Assembly (NCBI GenBank): GCA_003586115.2
Contig: QVOM02000057.1
Coordinates: forward strand, 248,001-312,000
Length of the DNA: 64,000 bases
From: Salvator merianae
Lineage: Eukaryota; Chordata; Lepidosauria; Squamata; Teiidae
Reading direction: 5' to 3'
Below are positions 47,215 to 64,000 of the stretch, piece after piece (the stretch's first letter is position 1; every line of letters begins with the position of its first letter). The notes below the pieces were generated by a model that was given only the letters and a program-made list of their open reading frames with translations, was not told the origin of the DNA and ran no database searches. The position numbers and the translations under genes are program-made.

Positions 47215-47440
47215 GTAGAGGGGATGAGCGCCCTCTACTGGCCTCTAGCTCCAGCCAACCTAGCTGTTCGAAAGCAAGTAACTGCAAGTAGATAAATAGG
47301 GAGCATCACATTGTGTGATGCGGAAGATAGACAGATGTAAGCCTTCGGGCGAAAAATAACCTTGTAAGCCGCTTTGAGTCAGCTTCGGCCGAGAAAAGCG
47401 GGGTATAAAAACCAAGTTCTTCTTCTTCTTCTTCTTTGAA
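47215..47440 (+). mobile_element. Sauria-type SINE, head-truncated + copy
   Basis: It runs from GGATGAGCGCCCTCTACTGG through CCAACCTAGCTGTTCGAAAG to GCGGGGTATAAAAACCAAG and a (CTT)n tail. This copy keeps the short palindrome around ATCACATTGTGTGAT that the POLA2 intron copy has lost. Confidence 0.88.
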
Positions 47441-47539
47441 GGAGGAAACAGGACAAAATCGGAAATACAGTAAAGATCTGTTTTAAGTGAATTCAGTTCA
47501 CGCAGTTTCAATATAGCATGATTTACTAATTGAGAGCTT

Positions 47540-47664
47540 GGCCCATTCTGCACTGGGCCGTATTCTGGTCCCAGCCAAGACCTTCCATAGGCTGCACTAA
47601 AATGTGGATGGGAAGCCCCTATTCTGGGATATAATCCAGAATAAGGCCCAGTGCAGAAAGAGCC
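47540..47664. mobile_element. Short inverted-repeat MITE
   Basis: Left arm GGCCCATTCTGCACTGGGCC + GTATTCTGG; right arm, read in reverse, GGCTCTTTCTGCACTGGGCC + TTATTCTGG. The arms are about 30 bases with few mismatches around a core of roughly 65 bases. A target duplication is not clear. A relative lies at 17395-17500. Confidence 0.7.
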
Positions 47665-48359
47665 TTTGCTTTGGTATTAAGAGTTCCTGTTTTATGTCAG
47701 AGCATTTTCCCTAACATTAAAGGTCTATTAGTCAATGCTAATTTCACTTTAAGTGACAATTTAATCCTACTCTACTGTATCCACAAACACCACATCCCTG
47801 TTTTCACTTGATGGAAATTTTGCGGGATTTTGCGATGCTGGATCTTGACGGCTGATCATTCTGTGGCCATCAAAAACTGAAGATGACTAAGGGGTTGGGA
47901 GATTTCTTTAAATTTCTTTCTTTCTTTCTTTTTAAGTGCTCCAGCTGGTACCAGGTTGCAAAGATGAACCTGCTGTGACAGAAAATGAGAGCCCCTGCTT
48001 TGCAGTCACAGTTCGTGATACTTTCATCAGCTGTTTTGTTTGTTCCCTGAGGGCACACAGCCGATTGTTCGGGGGAACAAACGCAGGGTAGAATTCTGGA
48101 ACAAGCAATATTGTGCTCAGTGCAAAAGCCTGCCTGTTACCAATCCCTCGCGTTCTTGTTTTCTGTAATCCTCCAGTCTTTGTGACCAGAGTGATGCGCA
48201 GGAGGGAATCTCAGTTCAGCTACCACAGATTTTGCCTTGCTGAAGTCAAGCCCAGAAGTGGATTGGACCCTCAGCTGAATCCCAGAAGATGTGGATAAAC
48301 ATGTGGAGCTACTTTGATTGCATACTTCGTTACCTCTGCAAAAACTTGGGTCCTTCTTC

Positions 48360-48560
48360 AAATTTATTTATTTATTTATTTGTATTTTTATCCGGCCCTA
48401 GACCTGTTGGTCTCAGGGCGGGCTACAACAATGTAAATAAACAATAAAAAAGAATGTAAAAGGCACACAATAAAGCAGTAGCTTGAAAGTAGGGAGGGAA
48501 AGCTGTACCTTTAGTCAAAGGCAAGGGGTAAATAGGTGTGTCTTTACTGCCTTCCTAAAG
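48360..48560 (-). repeat. L2-like LINE 3' end, minus
   Basis: (TTTA)n, then TTTTTATCCGGCCCTAGACC, TCTCAGGGCGGGCTACAACA and GTGTCTTTACTGCCTTCC: the reverse complement of an L2-type tail. Confidence 0.7.
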
Positions 48561-48590
48561 ATGTAAAGTGCATCAAACTTCTTCCATTTT

Positions 48591-48773
48591 ACATCGAATC
48601 ATGGCCGACTCCTGGTTGACTGCATGGGAATCTCTATGGGCCCCTTTATGTAGTTTTCTTGGCAGAGATACAGAAGTGGTTTGCTATTGCCTACTTCTGA
48701 GGAGAGACTGGGTCTCAAACTGGCACCCCTCTGCTTTCCAAGCCGTTTGCTCTACTGCTGAACTACGGCCACT
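48591..48773 (-). mobile_element. tRNA-derived SINE (family S2), minus copy
   Basis: Read on the minus strand it has GTAGTTCAGCAGTAGAGC (A box), GGTGCCAGTTTGAGACCC (B box), GGCAATAGCAAACC and TGCCAAGAAAACTAC, matching 33021-33180. Confidence 0.78.
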
Positions 48774-50202
48774 CCTGGAAGGATTTATAACATGAAGCAA
48801 AAAGGCTAGAAAATGCTCACTTTAAGCTCTTTTCCCCATTCCAGCGGGAGTGGAACTGCCTTTTAATTTTAAGTTGCAATAAGTTCTTAGTTCCTGCTCA
48901 TATCTTTCTGCCTTCACCCTCTTCCTTCCCCTTTCTCTGTGGCTTTTGTGACTATATGGCAACGCGTTGCCATGATAGAATCCAGACCAGCCGTAGCCCT
49001 GTTCAAAACCCTTTGCTCTCTACTTGTAGTTTCCTTTGTTCCTAACCCTTTGTTACTTGGCAACCCTGCCCACGGCCTTACAGCCACTCCTTTTTCCTGT
49101 TCTCATTTTCAACTTTTTGCAAACCCTTGCAAAAACAAAGAAAATTACTGGTGTGCGATATTATTATTTTGATTAACTTCTCTTAAGGCTGGGACTGCGG
49201 GAAACTAGTGCTATTTCTAACTCCCACATCAAGGCCACGAGGGCAGCGACAAGAGAAAGCTTGTTTAGGACCCCAGGATGTATGGAGAAGACAGACACAC
49301 ACAGTGAAATTCAGAAAAAGGGATCTGTTTCTGATGAAAGGGGTGTGGCGCAAGACAGTGGCAAGAATTGGAATCTGGGGGTATTGCTTAGCAGTACTGG
49401 AGTTACCAGGCGCCTACACCTGAAGGTTATAGAGGGGGAATCATAATGTAAAGGTCTGGATGCCCTTGGGGTTCAAACCACAATCTGGTCTCCGCTGACT
49501 ACAATCTGGCAGTTTATAGCCTCGGTGGCAGATGGCTATCTAGGCTTGGCTTAGACTATTTCAGCAGGAAGCCCACCCCTTCTGTGACAAGCTGTTCTCC
49601 TCCTGAACGGCTCCGGCTGCAAAGAAGGTTCTCTTCTCTTTGGAAAGGCGTTCCTTTTGCGATTTCTGCCAATTAGTTCCACTCCTGCAGATTGGAGCAA
49701 TGGAAAAACACTCTGTGCTGAGGCCTGACAGGTAATTTGAGGGCTGTGGAATTGTGCCCTTAGTTTCTGGACTAAATATGAGCTGATCTTTCTACTATTC
49801 TCTACTGAGCTTGGTTTCACCCAGTTCTGCCAGTGTTCCTCCAGACATAATCCAGTTTGTCTACATTGTTAAAAAACAGCAGTGTGGACTAGAATGAAGT
49901 TGGAAACAGTCGGACTTGTGCAAAACCACGGACCTTTCTGCATTCTGTTCAGAGCATGGCTGTTTGTTGCTCTGACGTCTGGACCATCAACCATCAATTT
50001 AACCTTTTTTTTATGGGGCAGACATTCTGATATGAAGGCTTAACATTCTGAAATGTTAGGGTACTTCTATATACTGCCCCCAAAGCAGCAAAGGGGTGCA
50101 TTTTTGTTATAGTGGCCACATTCTCCAGTGTCAAATTCACATCTTTACTACTTTTTAGGCAGGAAAATAGGATCCTCAGATTGAAATAAGACTGGCATCT
50201 TA

Positions 50203-50398
50203 GGGTCTGGTTACACCTGAGTTTTAATCCACAATCAATCCATTTTCAGAGTGAAAAAGACATACTTCCACTTTTTCTAACCAATTTCTGGGAATAGATA
50301 ACAAGAAAGGAAAACTGTTTTTCACTTTACTGATGTGATCTGTCTCTCACTCTGAAGATGGATTGAAAGTGGATTAAAACTTAGATGTAGCTGAGTCC
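50203..50398. mobile_element. PIF/Harbinger-like MITE with TTA target duplication
   Basis: The left terminus GGGTCTGGTTACACC + TGAGTTTTAATCC and the right, reversed, GGACTCAGCTACATC + TAAGTTTTAATCC; the similarity continues inward through CAATCCAT and TTCAGAGTGA. Both flanks carry TTA (50200-50202, 50399-50401), the TWA-type duplication of PIF/Harbinger elements. No open frame. Confidence 0.8.
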
Positions 50399-51119
50399 TT
50401 ACAGTGGAACAGTGTCTAAAAGCAGGAATGGATTTTTGTTTAAAGTCCCCCTGACTGCAGCATCATCATATAAATGGCTGACATGCGTTTTATTTTTTCA
50501 GTCTTTATTACTGCCACTAGGCAGTCACTCACAAACCCATTGTTCGCCTGTCTTTGGGTATTCATGAGTATTTGCGCTATATATCTACAGGCACACAGCA
50601 GATGCCAAATCTAACAATAATAAGCATACCAGTTCAGCATTATTTTCCCTGTTCTCTTCTATCTTGTCAATAGTGTCTTGGAAATGTTTGGAAATTAGAG
50701 AATCATGGTTTTGGCTTCCTGAGGCTTCTGAAATACCCAGTAAAGATTGTGCAATATATATATATTTAAAAGGGTGTAAAATCAAATCTAAAGCACATTT
50801 ATTTTAGAAATTTTATTTTATTGATTTATTTTATCTTCATAGCACGCTACACTGACTTCTCAGGGTCGTGAACAGCTGATATAAAGTGCACTTTTAAGCC
50901 ATTTCCCTGTACTTTCGAGCTTTACATTTTTACTTATTTTACTTTTGATTACTGCAAATGGGAACTGAAAAAATAAACTGAAAATAAATTGCCTTCAACA
51001 AAGTGATGTCGGAAAAGAATAAACTCCCGTGTCCCCATGCCAAAGGACAGTCTCGATTTTGTTCTATGCGGAACCAAGCTTTAACTACTATGCACTACAG
51101 CCTGAGAAAATGTTTTTTC

Positions 51120-51423
51120 AGTCGCTGGGCATGCGCAGTGCTCACACTATGAGCTAATGAGCCCCGCCTCCCTTTTCCTTCTGCGCGCATGCCCTCTCCT
51201 GCTATTTGGTGCCCGGCTGGGGCGGCGGGAAGCGCGTGGGAGCAACGATGTGCGTTTACTGCGCATGCGTGGCCGACGGTAGCTGTCTGGGGCGCATGCG
51301 CCGTTCGGAAGCGCCTGAGCGAAATGTTTAGGGAGAACAGTCACCGGGATGAGCTCGAACGGGCCGGCGGCGCATGCGCACTCGAGTCCTCCGCGGCCCC
51401 AGCAGCAGGCGGTAGAAGGGAAG
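51120..51423 (+). promoter_or_regulatory. DPF2: DPF2 CpG promoter with NRF1-type site cluster
   Basis: Five GCGCATGCGC-like words lie at 51129-51138, 51182-51193, 51261-51270, 51291-51302 and 51371-51380. The fourth, GGCGCATGCGCC, is a full palindrome. They fit the NRF1 consensus and cluster within 260 bases of the start codon. The CpG-rich DNA continues into intron 1 with a CG run at 51542-51560. Confidence 0.7.
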
Positions 51424-63911
<12,488 letters not shown>

Positions 63912-64000
63912 GTAGGGGCCTGGGAACCGGAGGGGCCGGATCCCGACGGGGGCCTGTATGGTGCTGTGCGCGGGGCGGTGGGTGGACGCAGCATCCTGCT

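Larger units (their letters stand above)
47665..51120. other. Intergenic CDC42EP2-DPF2
   Basis: No exon-like frame was found. It holds an L2-like tail (48360-48560, minus), a tRNA-SINE (48591-48773, minus) and a Harbinger-like MITE (50203-50398); the rest is unannotated single-copy-looking DNA, AT-rich from about 50450 to 51000. Confidence 0.5.

Noticed and set aside
49455..49480. GGGGTTCAAACC as a possible tRNA B box
   Set aside because: No A box or acceptor stem lies at the required distance upstream.

Overview
The window looks like nuclear DNA from a squamate reptile, most likely a lizard. The five protein-coding genes are clearly vertebrate orthologues with GT-AG introns. The interspersed repeats include Sauria-type SINE copies, CR1 and L2-like LINE tails and several short inverted-repeat DNA transposons, a mix typical of lepidosaurs. 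The species call is inference; I cannot place it to genus.

Layout, all genes on the + strand: RBM14 (3' two coding exons, 936-3412; exon 1 lies off the left edge), ZNRD2/SSSCA1 (4 exons, 11604-13532), POLA2 (18 exons, 14786-27941), CDC42EP2 (one coding exon, 46038-46769, with a probable non-coding first exon near 40.2 kb) and DPF2 (start at 51424, running off the right edge inside the first PHD finger). I rebuilt each gene exon by exon. In every case splice phase is kept and the joined frame stays open: ZNRD2 gives 210 aa, POLA2 602 aa, CDC42EP2 243 aa, and DPF2 301 complete codons so far. CpG-rich promoter stretches precede ZNRD2, POLA2, CDC42EP2 and DPF2. A further CpG-rich stretch at about 8.6-9.56 kb has no recognisable gene attached.

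The genes do not form one pathway. RBM14 is a nuclear RNA-binding, paraspeckle-type protein, ZNRD2 a small zinc-ribbon protein, POLA2 the B subunit of DNA polymerase alpha-primase, CDC42EP2 a Cdc42 effector and DPF2 a BAF-complex histone reader. In human, as I recall, POLA2-CDC42EP2-DPF2 are neighbours on 11q13 while ZNRD2 and RBM14 lie elsewhere in the same broad region, so this is a compact variant of a known synteny block.

The points most worth a second look are: (1) a SINE whose 3' tail runs directly into the splice acceptor of POLA2 exon 6 and may supply its branch point and polypyrimidine tract; (2) three candidate in-frame cassette exons of 39, 42 and 18 nt in the DPF2 intron just before the C2H2 finger, one matching a known vertebrate alternative exon; (3) three inverted-repeat transposons with intact target-site duplications (TA, TTA and an 8-mer); (4) an orphan CpG island with possible non-coding transcription. 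I found no CRISPR, operon, phage or other prokaryotic feature and no convincing tRNA or rRNA gene.
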